Shown here piece after piece: positions 37,630 to 47,730 of a DNA stretch of 64,000 bases. Every line of letters begins with the position of its first letter. Position 1 is the stretch's first letter. The notes beneath the pieces were generated by a model, which did not search any database, was not told where the DNA came from, and saw only the letters and a program-made list of their open reading frames with translations. The translations under genes and the position numbers were made by a program. This stretch comes from Nemophila menziesii (lineage: Eukaryota; Streptophyta; Magnoliopsida; Boraginales; Hydrophyllaceae): the NCBI GenBank assembly GCA_029959085.1, contig JARWIR010000023.1, positions 6,213,860 through 6,277,859 on the forward strand, in the 5' to 3' direction.

Positions 37630-38200
37630 AGGCTATTACCTCGCCTTGTCGATACTCGGATTAAATTCTAATGTATCTTCTTCACCCAACTTCTTATTCG
37701 CTTTTCGATCAAGACACGTGATCATAATAGGATGTTGCATTAAATAATGTCATGGGAGAGATCGAAAATTCGTATCACCTCCTCATAGATCAACTGTGCC
37801 AGATCTTCTTCTTCTCCTCACATAATACAATTCACAAACAACCGCATCATTCCAAATCTCCACGAATCTTCATGTATTCTCCTTCAACTTCTTCTTCAAA
37901 TACTATCTTATAAGAAAAAGGTAGTTCTTTTAATTGTTACTTCGGAGAAGATGTCATGGCCATTGAAGCTTTGGGTATAAGGTCTTTGATCTATAGAGGT
38001 TGTGTTGTCTTCTTCACTAAAGTTGGAATCTTTTTGCTCATCAACACAGCATGCTAACCTCTCTTCTTTTGACTTGTTTTACACTTTGAATTGGAACTAG
38101 GACATTTCTCACTTGATTTCTTCTCAATTAGATCCAATACCTTGATTTCTTCATCTCCCTTTCAGTAGATAATGTTCATGTTCTCTTAATCATCTCAATT
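37630..38200 (-). pseudogene. Decayed ORF3 of outer element
   Basis: Blocks match the intact ORF3 at 42464-43660 at nucleotide level, including the segments around ATCAACTGTGCCA (about 37790) and AAGGTAGTTCTTTTAATTGT (about 37920). Large deletions and frame breaks remove most of the domain. A polypurine-like motif precedes the former start near 38203, as in the other copies. Confidence 0.7.
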
Positions 38201-38629
38201 GACCCCCAACTCAAAGCTTTAACCACTCTTGAAATTTGGAACTCTTGATTATTGGTTGTACAAGCTTAATTTGGGTTAGGAAAGGTGATTTGATGATGAT
38301 TCTCTATGTGGGTAAGATGGATTCTTCATGGATTGGTATGGATTTAAGAAATTGTAGGATGAATTTTTGAAATTTAAGCTTTTGATTCTTGGATTCAAGG
38401 TGTTCTGGGATGATATAGGTGGTTGAATCTTCTTTGTAATGATGTGGAGAATGAATTGGATGTGTTTTCATGGTAATTGGGTAGTGTTTTGATGATTGGT
38501 GAAGGTTTTGATGAGCTTCAATGGAGTTGGGAGAGGTTTAGGGAAGAAGGAGAAGCTTGAGGTTTAATAAATTCGGAATTAAAAGCTTAATAACTCCTTT
38601 ATACACTTGAAACCCTTTCTCTTCTCTCT

Positions 38630-39010
38630 CTGGCGGCTCGTGCGGACTACCCCTGCGGACCATGGGGTATACCGCGGGGTATACCGCAGCTTCTGTTGCT
38701 CGAAAAAAATTTCCCCACTGGATGATACACGTGGTAGGACCCCGTGGCACGCGTTTTGGCTTGCGGACCATGGTGCGGTGCACCGCGGGGGTGCTCCGCG
38801 CCTCCTACGTCAAAATACCCGTGGACCTACCCCGTGGCACGTGTTTGTGCGGTGCATGGCGCGGTATAGGGTCCGGTATACCGGACCCATCAGCTATTTC
38901 TTTTTTTCTTTTCTGTACACAACACGTGGCTGCTACCGTGGCACGGGTTTTTACCCTGCGGTGCACCGCGGCTGAGGTCCGGTGTACCGCACTTGGCAAA
39001 AACCTTCCCA
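38630..39010. repeat. GC-rich array of paired palindromes (outer element)
   Basis: Repeated self-complementary segments such as GCGGTATACCGC-like cores, CCATGG- and GTGCACC-centred palindromes and CCGTGGCACG motifs, in about 100-bp units. The position is equivalent to the arrays at 11225-11675 and 44095-44500. Open frames across it on both strands are a by-product of GC richness. Confidence 0.8.
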
Positions 39011-39305
39011 TCAGCTAGATCTCGAAAAGTTATGCAGTTTAGGCTCAAAGATCACCTGATTTCGACATCCTAGCGCAAAGATATGACTTGCCGAAGTTTC
39101 TCCGTTCCGAAAAATTTTGCTCGCCTAACTCGATTTCTCCAATACCTAATCATCAAAAACACTAATACCTTCCTCAAATATGCAATATCAACTAAAATTA
39201 ACTAATCTAAACATAAATTAAAAACTAAAAACGTAAAAATATAAAAGAAATTACGGGTTGTCTCCCGTACAGCACTTTTGTTTAACGTCTTTCAAAGTTA
39301 GACGT

Positions 39306-40839
39306 TGGTGTCGCCTAGGGTGTGATAAAAATAAGATCAATTTAAGTATGGAAAACTATGCACTCTCACCCTAGACAGGCATAGTACTGCAAGTATTACA
39401 GGACGTATGCAAGTTTTAATGATAAGTAGAGTTCGTTCTCAGGGACTTAAGTGTGTTAAACGCGTAGGAACAGATAACGAGTAAAAGTAAATAACTAGGA
39501 GACAGAAATTAAATATTTGGGTTTATGAATTAAAACTAAATTAAAGCTAAGAAAATAAAGAGCATAAAGTAAAAGATAAAGAATATGAGATGAGAAGTAT
39601 AGCTTAGGTTTTGCTAGTATGCACTAATCCTTCTAATTCTATCTATAAATCTAATTCATAAGGGAGAATATTAGCTCTTGGTAATACTTAGTCAGGATTC
39701 TAAATTCCACTACCTTAGACCTTGAGAGCGACTAAGGGGGCTACGGCACAACCAAGACGAGGACTCAAATAGGGTTATCAAACGCCACTAAGGCCCTATC
39801 CAGCACACTACAATCAATTGGTGATATGGTGGTTAAAACAAACCTTAATGACTATCTAGTTAGAAGTATGTTTTGTCAGAACTGCTATCGACACTAGACA
39901 TTATGTGGTGGTTCAATAGTTAAACACCCAGTTACGGTGACCATCTAACTACTATTAAAACAATCCTAAAGTGATCAATTCTAGGAAAGACATTAAATCA
40001 AAACACATAAGCAAATATAAAGTAAGTAGCTAATATCAGATTAAAACATATAATTCCCAAAGAAACTTAGATAGAAGAATTAGAATTCATAGATTATACA
40101 TATGCAAAACCCAAGCTATGGGAGGTTTAGTTCATACCTGATGGAAATAAACTAAAAGAAATTACAAAAGACATCATCTTGCTCTCTACAATAAACTGGA
40201 AGAATAAAACCTTAAGAACTAATTACTATGAGGCAAGGATCATTTACAAGTGATATAAGGGTGTATTTATAGGTGTTTAGAAGACCTAATTCGTTTTCTT
40301 GAGGAATAGTTAAGGTAATGGACTTCTAGCCCAACTCAAATTCGTATGGAAATAAAGATAAACACTGCTGCACTATTTTGAGCGTATCTTCTTCGTTATT
40401 GGTCCGATTTTGCTCCACAAGATATCAAAAGAATCGCAACAGAATTATCTAGGCCCTATAGAAGGAAATCTCCAAATTCGGCCTATTTCTTAGGTAAAAA
40501 CGCATATTTTTGGACGTGATCTGCAGAATCCCAGATTTAGGCAGCTTTTCCTTTTCCATCTTTTTAGCTTTTATTTCCTTTTCTCCAATTACCATGTAAA
40601 TCCCTTTCCATAAGTTGTTGTCTTTGACTTGGACTCTAATTAACCTCCATAATTATCTTTAAAGCTACACACTAAATAAACAATTAAACCCAATATGCTC
40701 TAAAAATATTATTTCTACAAATCAAGACAAAAAATAGGAAAGTGCACTAAAACTCAAGAAAATCGACATTATTGACTTCTAAAACACTAAAAATGATGTC
40801 TCATCTTAACATAAATCTATCACAAATGAGGAGACATCA
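39306..40839 (-). repeat. 3' LTR of inner element
   Basis: TGGTGTCGCC to GGAGACATCA on plus. TATAAATA on minus at 40264-40271. The 46-bp terminal block is 40794-40839. Confidence 0.95.
40264..40271 (-). promoter_or_regulatory. TATA box in inner-element 3' LTR
   Basis: TATAAATA on minus, at the position conserved in all related LTRs; the copy in the 5' LTR is at 48689-48696. Confidence 0.55.
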
Positions 40840-40852
40840 AGACCCCCAACTC
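40840..40852 (-). promoter_or_regulatory. Polypurine tract of inner element
   Basis: GAGTTGGGGGTCT on minus next to the LTR. Confidence 0.78.
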
Positions 40853-41454
40853 AAAGTTGTATCGTCCCGATACAATAAAAGATAAAAACATAGGGAAGTC
40901 TAGAAAAACACACTTATAAAAATTCTCAACACAAGGGAAAAAGCATAGCAGAATATATAGAATAAACCTAAAGCACATAACTCAGAAAATTTCATGCAAT
41001 AATATTCATAAACTACATACCTGTACACTTCTCATATCCATAGTCAACACAGCTTGAATTCAAGATCAGATTAGTTTCGCAATGTAAGAAGGATTGGGAC
41101 TTTACTCAGTTCCCCAAGAGAGCTATAGATTGTTCATCAAACCTCACTAGTATCCAAGGATCCATTTAACTAATCTCTAATGGCTCAATCACTTCTCAAT
41201 TACATAACGAAGAATCACAAGGTCTTTAAGGTTGTAATGTAGGCTTAGGGACGGTATGATAGTATATTTGGATAATTTGGAGTGAGCTTTTGGCTCTCTC
41301 CTCACTAGCCATCAACGAATCGCCCTAGAGCTTGAGTTACTCTCATAAAACGTTTCTCACTCAACCCAATGAATTCCTTGATGCATAATTTAGCATCCCC
41401 AATAACCCAACTAAAAGCTTTAGATGTTCACATAAAAATCCACTTTGCCGGTCC

Positions 41455-41509
<55 letters not shown>

Positions 41510-42463
41510 CAAATCAATTTTTCTTTTATAGCTATGACTCTCTTTTAATGTTGAGATATCATGCTAATTTCTCATATATATATTTTTCTTTTAATGCCCT
41601 TGTTGGCAATATTAGCTCGAAGCTTCTTTTTCATTCACTATTACCCCGGCAAAGGGTTACAATACAAATCTGTGAAATATCAATCAATATAAAGCACAAA
41701 GCACAATTTATAAGCTCAAAATTCCCAACATAATATCAATTCCCATAATGGTGGACCCACCACCCCAAACTCAAGCTCTAAAACAACTGTCTAAGCATCG
41801 CGATTCGAGTGCGGGTCATATGGAAAAGTCCTAAAATCTAAAGGATATGGCTTATAACGTGTTTCAAAAAAAAAACATTAGAAAGGCTAGAAGGGGCTGA
41901 GAAGGATATAGCATATAAAATCAAAAATCACGAGGTGAGGAGGTATACAAAGGCTTCAAAGGCTTACAAATATGAAAGAACCACCTTGATCACTTTCTAC
42001 ACTATGTAATTTAGAAAATCTTACCTTTAGCACTTTCATCAAATGGTTTTTCAACTAGCTTGGATCTCACGGCCTACACACTTCTCAAGGTTCCCTGAGA
42101 TCGAACATACTTTCTATCGCATTGCTCACTAATCTTTTCTTTACTATCAACGTGTGTTTTCCTGCAAATACTCAAAGCATACAAATACATAGCTCATAAA
42201 CATATCACTTACTATCATTAATCTACTGAGCTTATGCTTTCAAGCTATTAAACACACTCTACATCTAAATCCCATGTATCAAAAATTTTAATTTCACCCA
42301 AAAACAGAAAAATTGAGATGAGAGACAACGAATCCCCACACCCCCAACTCAAAATGGAGCCGTATCCCCACGACTCGAAAAAGACTCGAAAAACAGAAAT
42401 TAAAATTAGCAGATAGGCATATTTACAGAAATGGTAAGGAAGAAAGAGAACATACTCTTGAGG
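40853..42463 (-). other. 3' noncoding region of inner element
   Basis: Conserved blocks are a 26-bp hairpin block (41281-41306), inverted repeat CTTTGCCGG (41443-41451) / CCGGCAAAG (41646-41654), and polypurine-like motifs near 41762 and 42341-42350. An AT microsatellite lies between the stem arms. No coding frame is supported. Confidence 0.65.
41457..41506. repeat. (AT)25 microsatellite
   Basis: Fifty bases of uninterrupted AT, inside the loop of the conserved CTTTGCCGG/CCGGCAAAG inverted repeat. Likely hypervariable. Confidence 0.95.
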
Positions 42464-43660
42464 CTATTGCCTCGCATCATTGATATCCAAGGTTGGAATT
42501 GCTGGACCTTTCGTTAATTGCTCAAGGAGTTTCATGATGTGCACTTGATTAGCATTGATTTGTGCCACATCATTGACTAAAGAAGTTTGAGCTGCTTCAA
42601 ATTTCGTTAAACGCTCCTCCATCTTCTCTTGCCAATTTTGCTCCTTTTCTTCCTTCGAGACTTGAGTAGAACCCGCTCTTCGAATACTTTCTTTGATCCA
42701 TGCATTATCAATATAACTTGCTTTAAACTCGAGTTTCTCTTCTTCACCCAATACTACATTCGCTTTTCGCACAAGACACGTGATCATAGTTGGAAATTTA
42801 ACATTATAAACCGATTTAGGAGAGACCGAGAATCGTATCACCTCCTCATAGATCAACTGTGCCACATCAACTTCTTCTCCTCTCAAAATACAGTCCAACA
42901 GTAGCGCGTTCCTCATAGTCACCTCCAAAGTTCGTGTGTTTCCAAAGACATTAGGAATAAGGAAATTGTGCCAAATTCTAGCATCTGCTTGAAGATATTT
43001 GTAAGGCCAAGGTGCCTTCAATTCTCCCTTATGTGATTGCACTTTCTCCTTGTCTAAAACATGCTCAAAAAGTAATTCCTCATCAAATATTTTTCGTTTA
43101 GCAACTGCTTCTTCAAATTTGCAACAACCTTTCAATTTCTTAAACTTGAAGTGGTTCCTAATCTCCTCAACTGTGAAAGGAACTAACTTTCCTCTAATCG
43201 GAACACAATTACTATCTTGGCTAAAGAGGCCTAGATAGAACTCCAAAACTAATTCATGACATAATTCAGAACGGCTTACCATGAACGTAGACCAACCCAA
43301 TTTCTCACCAAGCTCAAAGAATCTCTTGTATTCTCCATCTCTAATTTCTTCCTTGAATACTTTCTCATAAGCAAAAGGTAGTTCTTTTAATTGTTTCTCC
43401 GCAGAAATCTTCAGAGCTCTTGAAGTATCCACTTTATCTATAGGTATAAGATCTTGTTGAGGTTGAGTTCTCTCCTTTGCATAATAATAAAGCTTTTTAC
43501 AATTACTATCATACGAAGGTTTCCCACTCTTCTTCACTTTCTCTTTACCCTTTGATTTAGAACTAACACCTTTGTCTATTGATTTCTTCTTGTTTAAATC
43601 CAATCCCTTGTTACTCTTCACCTCCCTCTTGCTAGATAAGATTGTTGTTCTATTAGTCAT
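42464..43660 (-). CDS. Intact ORF3, putative plant transposon protein domain
   Basis: A 398-codon open frame. The ATG at 43660 gives MTNRT, matching the homologous start at 10865; the preceding TTG and AAG codons are not needed. Order: a lysine/serine-rich basic N-terminus of about 60 residues, then a globular domain with ELCHELVLEFYLGL, VPIRGKLVPFTVEEIRNHF, WPYKYLQADARIWHNFLIPN, EVTMRNALLLDCILRGEEVD and VKFPTMITCLVRKANV. A C-terminal coiled coil follows (EKMEERLTKFEAAQTSLVND). This fits the Pfam 'putative plant transposon protein' domain (PF20167, recalled from memory), often found between pol and the 3' LTR in Athila-like elements. No signal peptide or transmembrane segment is seen. The role is unknown. 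Confidence 0.85.
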   Translation of the reverse strand: MTNRTTILSSKREVKSNKGLDLNKKKSIDKGVSSKSKGKEKVKKSGKPSYDSNCKKLYYYAKERTQPQQDLIPIDKVDTSRALKISAEKQLKELPFAYEKVFKEEIRDGEYKRFFELGEKLGWSTFMVSRSELCHELVLEFYLGLFSQDSNCVPIRGKLVPFTVEEIRNHFKFKKLKGCCKFEEAVAKRKIFDEELLFEHVLDKEKVQSHKGELKAPWPYKYLQADARIWHNFLIPNVFGNTRTLEVTMRNALLLDCILRGEEVDVAQLIYEEVIRFSVSPKSVYNVKFPTMITCLVRKANVVLGEEEKLEFKASYIDNAWIKESIRRAGSTQVSKEEKEQNWQEKMEERLTKFEAAQTSLVNDVAQINANQVHIMKLLEQLTKGPAIPTLDINDARQ

Positions 43661-44094
43661 CTTCAATTAACCCCCAACTCAAAGCTTTAGCAACCCTTGA
43701 AATAAACTCTTGAATTAATGGATGAACAAGCTTGATTTGGCCTAGGATGGGTGAATTGGTGATGAATCTCTATGTGGGTGAGGATGATTTGTAATGGGTA
43801 GGCTTGGATTTTAGAAATTGTGTGTGATGAATTTGTGAAATTTGGCTCTTTGATTCTTCAATTGAATGAATTTGGTGATGATTGGTAGCTTGAATCTCTC
43901 TTGTAATGATATGGAGAAAGGATTTTGATGTGTTTTTCTTGATGATTGGGTAGTGTTTTGGTGATTGGTGAAGGTTTTGATGAGCTTCAATGGAGTTAGG
44001 AGAGTTGTGGAGAAGAAAGAGAGGGTTAAGGTTTAATAAATTCGGAATAATAAGCTTAATACCTCCTTTATAACTCAATCCCGTAACTTTCTCT

Positions 44095-44500
44095 CTCCTC
44101 TGGCGACGCTGCGGACTACCCCTGCGGACCATGGGGTACACCGCAGGGTAGTCCGCGACATCTGATGCTCGAAATTTTTTGCTTTCTGACCTAAACCCGT
44201 GGTAGGACCCCGTGGTACGGGTTTTTGACTCGCGGACTAGGGTCCGGTGCACCGGAGGGTACACCGCGGCTTCTGTTGTGGACTCCGTCAAAATACCCGT
44301 GGTGCTCACCCCGTGGTACGGGTTTTTGGGGCGCGGACCATGGCGCGGTGCACCGTGGGGTAGTCCGTGAATTTTTTTCTTGTTTCTGGATCGAACCCGC
44401 GGTAGCAACCCGTGGTACGGGTTTTTGACCATGCGGACCATCCCTGCAGACCATGGGGTAGTCCGTGGGGTAGTCCGCGGGGTGTATTCTTGCGCTCCAA
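44095..44500. repeat. GC-rich array of paired palindromes (inner element)
   Basis: About four units near 100 bp. Each combines CCCGTGGTA...TACGGGTTTT arms with GCGGACcatGGGGTAGTCCGC-type arms. ACGGGTTTTT recurs near 44217, 44318 and 44417. It lies between the ORF1 stop (44703) and the ORF3 start (43660). Confidence 0.85.
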
Positions 44501-44702
44501 AAATTTTCCTCGCGTTCCCTAACTCGATTTCTCCAATTCCTACACACCAAAAACACTAATACCTTTCTCAAATATGCATTATCAACTAAAAACAACTAAA
44601 ATAAACTAAACTAAAAACGTAAAAGTCATAAAAAAAACTTCGGGTTGTCTCCCGAACAGCACTTTTGTTTAACGTCTTTCAAAGTTAGACGTGTTACCTC
44701 TG

Positions 44703-45818
44703 TCAAGATTTGCGAATATAGCCTCCCCAACAACGAGTAAGGCTATGAATGTCAACTAATCTGCGCTTGACCCCAGTTTTGGGGCGAATTTCTATCACCT
44801 TGGCTGAAACAACCTTAGTGACAATGAATGGTCCCATCCACGAGTCTTTGAAACTTCGTGGCCTATTCTCGCGTTTGTGAGCTTTCCATAGGACTTCATG
44901 GCCAACCCCAAACTCAATGTTTGGCTCAGTATCCACAGGCTTTAAGTGGATTTCCTCAGGAGGGACTTTGTGATGTGAAAGGCTGTGGATGATGGGCACG
45001 GTGGGATCCAACTTCCTTGGTTTCTTACCCAAGACATAGAAGGTCTCAGATACATTCTTAGCATGAAGGGTGATGGTCCCATCTTGGAAGTTGATCACAC
45101 TTTGGCTTGTGGCCATGAAAGTCCGTCCAAGTATGATCGGAACCTGCTTATCTGCATCAAACTCAAGAATAACAAAGTCAGTAGGGATGGCGATATTACC
45201 TGCACGGACTAAGACGTCCTCCACTGTTCCCCATGTCCTTTTAACTGAGTTGTCAGCAAACTGCAACTTCACTGGAGTTTTCTCTGATTTCTGAAGTCCA
45301 AGTCTCTCGAACACGGACTTAGGCATAAGATTCACACCAGAACCCACATCGTACATCGCTTTCACTTTGAACCTACCATGTAATTGAATAGGAAGGTTGA
45401 AACTTCCCGGATCTTTAAGCTTTGTTGGTAGCTCTTTCTCACTTCTTCTTGAAACCCTCAGGTTCTCTCTTGGGATCTCTACACTCGCCTCTTTTTCAGG
45501 AATAACTTGCGTAAAAACTTGTTGCGGTGTAAGTCCTCTCTTCGCAATCTCAAGCATTTGGGCGTTGATATTTTCAGGTTGGTACGCCTCTACAAATGTC
45601 TTGAGAACAGTGTTATCGTTAGGATTTGTATCAGAAATAGTTGATGACACTGGTTGAGCAATAGGTGGCGATTCCACCTTCTCTTCTTCTTTCTCTTCTA
45701 GCACAGCAGGTGCCACTACATCTTTCGATTCCTCCTTTGAGGCTTCTTCCTCTTTCTCTTTAGCCAACTCGGCTGCATATTCTACTACCGATCGAATCTC
45801 CTCTTGCACCTTCCTCAG
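44703..45818 (-). CDS. Protease with integrase-like tail (Athila type, non-autonomous)
   Basis: In the same frame as Gag, beyond a single TGA (45819-45821). Acidic linker first (KEKEEEASKEESK). The protease core is KLKDPGSFNLPIQL, KAMYDVGSGVNLMPKSVFE (catalytic D present), EDVLVRAGNIAIPTDFVIL and VPIILGRTFMATSQSVI. Then a linker with PPEEIHLKPVDTEPNIEF, then GHEVLWKAHKRENRP, SWMGPFIVTKVVSAKVIEI and RCWGGYIRKS. The GPFIVTKV part resembles the C-terminus of Athila integrase. Nothing of reverse transcriptase, RNase H or the DDE integrase core lies between. The protease would process Gag; a role for the tail is unknown. Confidence 0.85.
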   Translation of the reverse strand: MRKVQEEIRSVVEYAAELAKEKEEEASKEESKDVVAPAVLEEKEEEKVESPPIAQPVSSTISDTNPNDNTVLKTFVEAYQPENINAQMLEIAKRGLTPQQVFTQVIPEKEASVEIPRENLRVSRRSEKELPTKLKDPGSFNLPIQLHGRFKVKAMYDVGSGVNLMPKSVFERLGLQKSEKTPVKLQFADNSVKRTWGTVEDVLVRAGNIAIPTDFVILEFDADKQVPIILGRTFMATSQSVINFQDGTITLHAKNVSETFYVLGKKPRKLDPTVPIIHSLSHHKVPPEEIHLKPVDTEPNIEFGVGHEVLWKAHKRENRPRSFKDSWMGPFIVTKVVSAKVIEIRPKTGVKRRLVDIHSLTRCWGGYIRKS

Positions 45819-45821
45819 TCA
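45819..45821 (-). other. In-frame TGA between Gag and protease
   Basis: The only stop in a reading frame of about 920 codons that runs from 47471 to 44703. The next codon is CTG. It may be a point mutation or a leaky stop separating Gag from protease. Confidence 0.8.
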
Positions 45822-47471
45822 TTCTATGAACTCGTCTCTCTCTTGATCGTCCTCCAGACAAACTTCTAAACAGTCAGATTCCTCGGGGTTAGACTCGGTT
45901 GGTTCTTCTTCATGGCTGGGAACTTCCACGGCACTAATGGCAGCATGTGGTGCTTCCTCTTTCTTTTCCGTAATCTCAAGACATATAGCCTTGCAAGCTT
46001 CGAACTCATCCTTATCTTCACCTCCTTCGATTGCCTTTACTTCCTTTTGTTCTACAACACTTGTTAACACTTTGTTTAACTGTGTCACTTGAGTAGTTAG
46101 CATCTGAAGTATGGCATCATGTCCTCTGACCTTTTCTTCTTGCGCGTTTATAGTCGTGTTCAAACGGTCTAGAGCTTGTACTATCTGTGTATTGTCCATA
46201 GACCCTTCTTGCGGATATTGAGGTAAAGCTTTTTGTTCTAACGAATCGGTATAGGCGTCTTGAGCAGGTTGTTGTGGAGGAGCAAGTCTATTCTGATATT
46301 GGTTTTGGTACTGACCTCTCTGTTGGTAAGAGTTGTTCTGGGGGCGCGATTGATATTGACAAGGATTAGCGGCCCCTTGTGGATTTGAATACTGCATACC
46401 CGGATGGTTGCGGTTGCCCCATCGGTTGGATATAAAGTAAACAGATTGCGGATTTGATTCGCACTCTTCCCATGAATGATCGTTAACTCCACATTGTTGA
46501 CAACCTTGTGCTTCTTGAACTACCTTTGTAGTGGCTAAATTCTTCTCCATCGCGATTCTCAGCTCCTTGATTTGATTTTCTAAAGAGGATATTTGAGCTG
46601 AATTCGCTGTTTCAGCATCTAAACGAAGCGTTCCTCGGGTTTTTGCTGTTGAAGCTCGCGTCGAAGGCCAACTTCTTTCTTGTTCCATAATATTTTCCAA
46701 CACCTCGGAAGCTTCATTGTGATTCATGGACACAAAATTACCCTTTCCAATGTTATCCACCTTTTCTCTACCTTTATCATTAAGACCTTCATAGAACATA
46801 GCAAGTTGTAGAGCAGGTGTGTAACCATGGAGTGGACATCTAATTAATTTTTGTTGAAACCTTGTCCATGCTTCTCCCACTGTTTCTCCATCTTCTTGGC
46901 AAAATCTTGCAAGCTTGGCTTGATCTTTAAGTCTCATGCTCTTCGGATAAAATCGGTTAAAGAATGCGGCTTGAAGTTCTCTCCAAGAGTGAATGGTTCC
47001 ATGTGGTTGTCTTTCTAGCCAATCGCTAGCTCTTCCGGTCAAGAAAAACGAAAACATATGACAATACAGTTGCTCGCGTGTAATGCCAGGAGTAATGTAG
47101 GCATCACAAATCTGCATAAACTTCTGAATCGCTTTTACCGGATCTTGAATAGCTGTACCAGTGTAGAGTCCGAAACTTTGAAATTGACTAAGCATACCCG
47201 GATCGGGTCTCAATTTGATATTCGGAATCTCAGGAGGGAGGTAACCGATGGGTTGAACATGGAATGGTACGTTAAGGCCAGGTAGATCTTGTTCAACTCG
47301 GTTCTGTTGATTATTGAGGTTATTCGGCCCATTACCTCCTCCTACTGGTAGTTGTTGTTGTCCTTCTTTTCCACCAAGTGGTAGCTCTTGTTGACCGAGA
47401 GGTGGTCCAAGAGGTGGATCTCCACCTAATTGTTGACCTCCTCCAACTGGTGGATCTCTTTGGGATGCCAT
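45819..47471 (-). CDS. Athila-type Gag (inner element)
   Basis: From the ATG at 47471 (MASQRDPPVGGG); upstream codons are open to a TAG near 47570 but lack an ATG. A proline/glycine/glutamine-rich N-terminus leads to the Gag domain (AIQKFMQICDAYITPGIT, ASDWLERQPHGTIHSWREL, FFNRFYPKSMRLKDQAKLA, QEDGETVGEAWTRFQQ). The zinc knuckle CQQCGVNDHSWEEC (perfect CX2CX4HX4C) and an asparagine/glutamine-rich region follow, then an acidic end. It is an uninterrupted frame of about 550 codons, closed by TGA CTG and continuing in frame into the protease. Expected to form capsids and bind element RNA. Confidence 0.9.
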   Translation of the reverse strand: MASQRDPPVGGGQQLGGDPPLGPPLGQQELPLGGKEGQQQLPVGGGNGPNNLNNQQNRVEQDLPGLNVPFHVQPIGYLPPEIPNIKLRPDPGMLSQFQSFGLYTGTAIQDPVKAIQKFMQICDAYITPGITREQLYCHMFSFFLTGRASDWLERQPHGTIHSWRELQAAFFNRFYPKSMRLKDQAKLARFCQEDGETVGEAWTRFQQKLIRCPLHGYTPALQLAMFYEGLNDKGREKVDNIGKGNFVSMNHNEASEVLENIMEQERSWPSTRASTAKTRGTLRLDAETANSAQISSLENQIKELRIAMEKNLATTKVVQEAQGCQQCGVNDHSWEECESNPQSVYFISNRWGNRNHPGMQYSNPQGAANPCQYQSRPQNNSYQQRGQYQNQYQNRLAPPQQPAQDAYTDSLEQKALPQYPQEGSMDNTQIVQALDRLNTTINAQEEKVRGHDAILQMLTTQVTQLNKVLTSVVEQKEVKAIEGGEDKDEFEACKAICLEITEKKEEAPHAAISAVEVPSHEEEPTESNPEESDCLEVCLEDDQERDEFIE

Positions 47472-47706
47472 AACTCTTTTCAAGGCTCTTTCCTCACGAA
47501 CTCGTTTGTTGTAAGGTCTGAAGCTCCTCTCAGGCTCCGATAAGGGAGGCCAAGAATTAAACGCTGTGAAACCTGAAAAAGACTAAAGCAAACCCAAGCG
47601 TAAATCTGGAAAAATAAAGACTAAAACTAAACTAAAAACTGAAAAGTAAAAACTAATTAAAAACTAAAACTCGAAATAGATAACCCACACGCTAACGAGA
47701 CACAAT

Positions 47707-47724
47707 TCCCCGGCAGCGGCGCCA
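47707..47724 (-). promoter_or_regulatory. Primer-binding site, inner element (tRNA-Asp type)
   Basis: TGGCGCCGCTGCCGGGGA on minus differs at one position from the tRNA-Asp complement. It lies 6 bp from the LTR. Confidence 0.88.
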
Positions 47725-47730
47725 AAAACT

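Noticed and set aside
38607..39018. Overlapping open frames of about 120 codons on plus
   Set aside because: They run through the GC-rich palindrome array, occur in several frames and on both strands, and have no recognisable motif.
42464..43660. ORF3 as a retroviral envelope
   Set aside because: No signal peptide, transmembrane segment or fusion-like region is visible; only its position is env-like.
43770..44595. Open frames of 134 and 223 codons on minus across the inner-element array
   Set aside because: Translations are repeats of the array (HGLPHGLPHG-like); GC richness removes stop codons.
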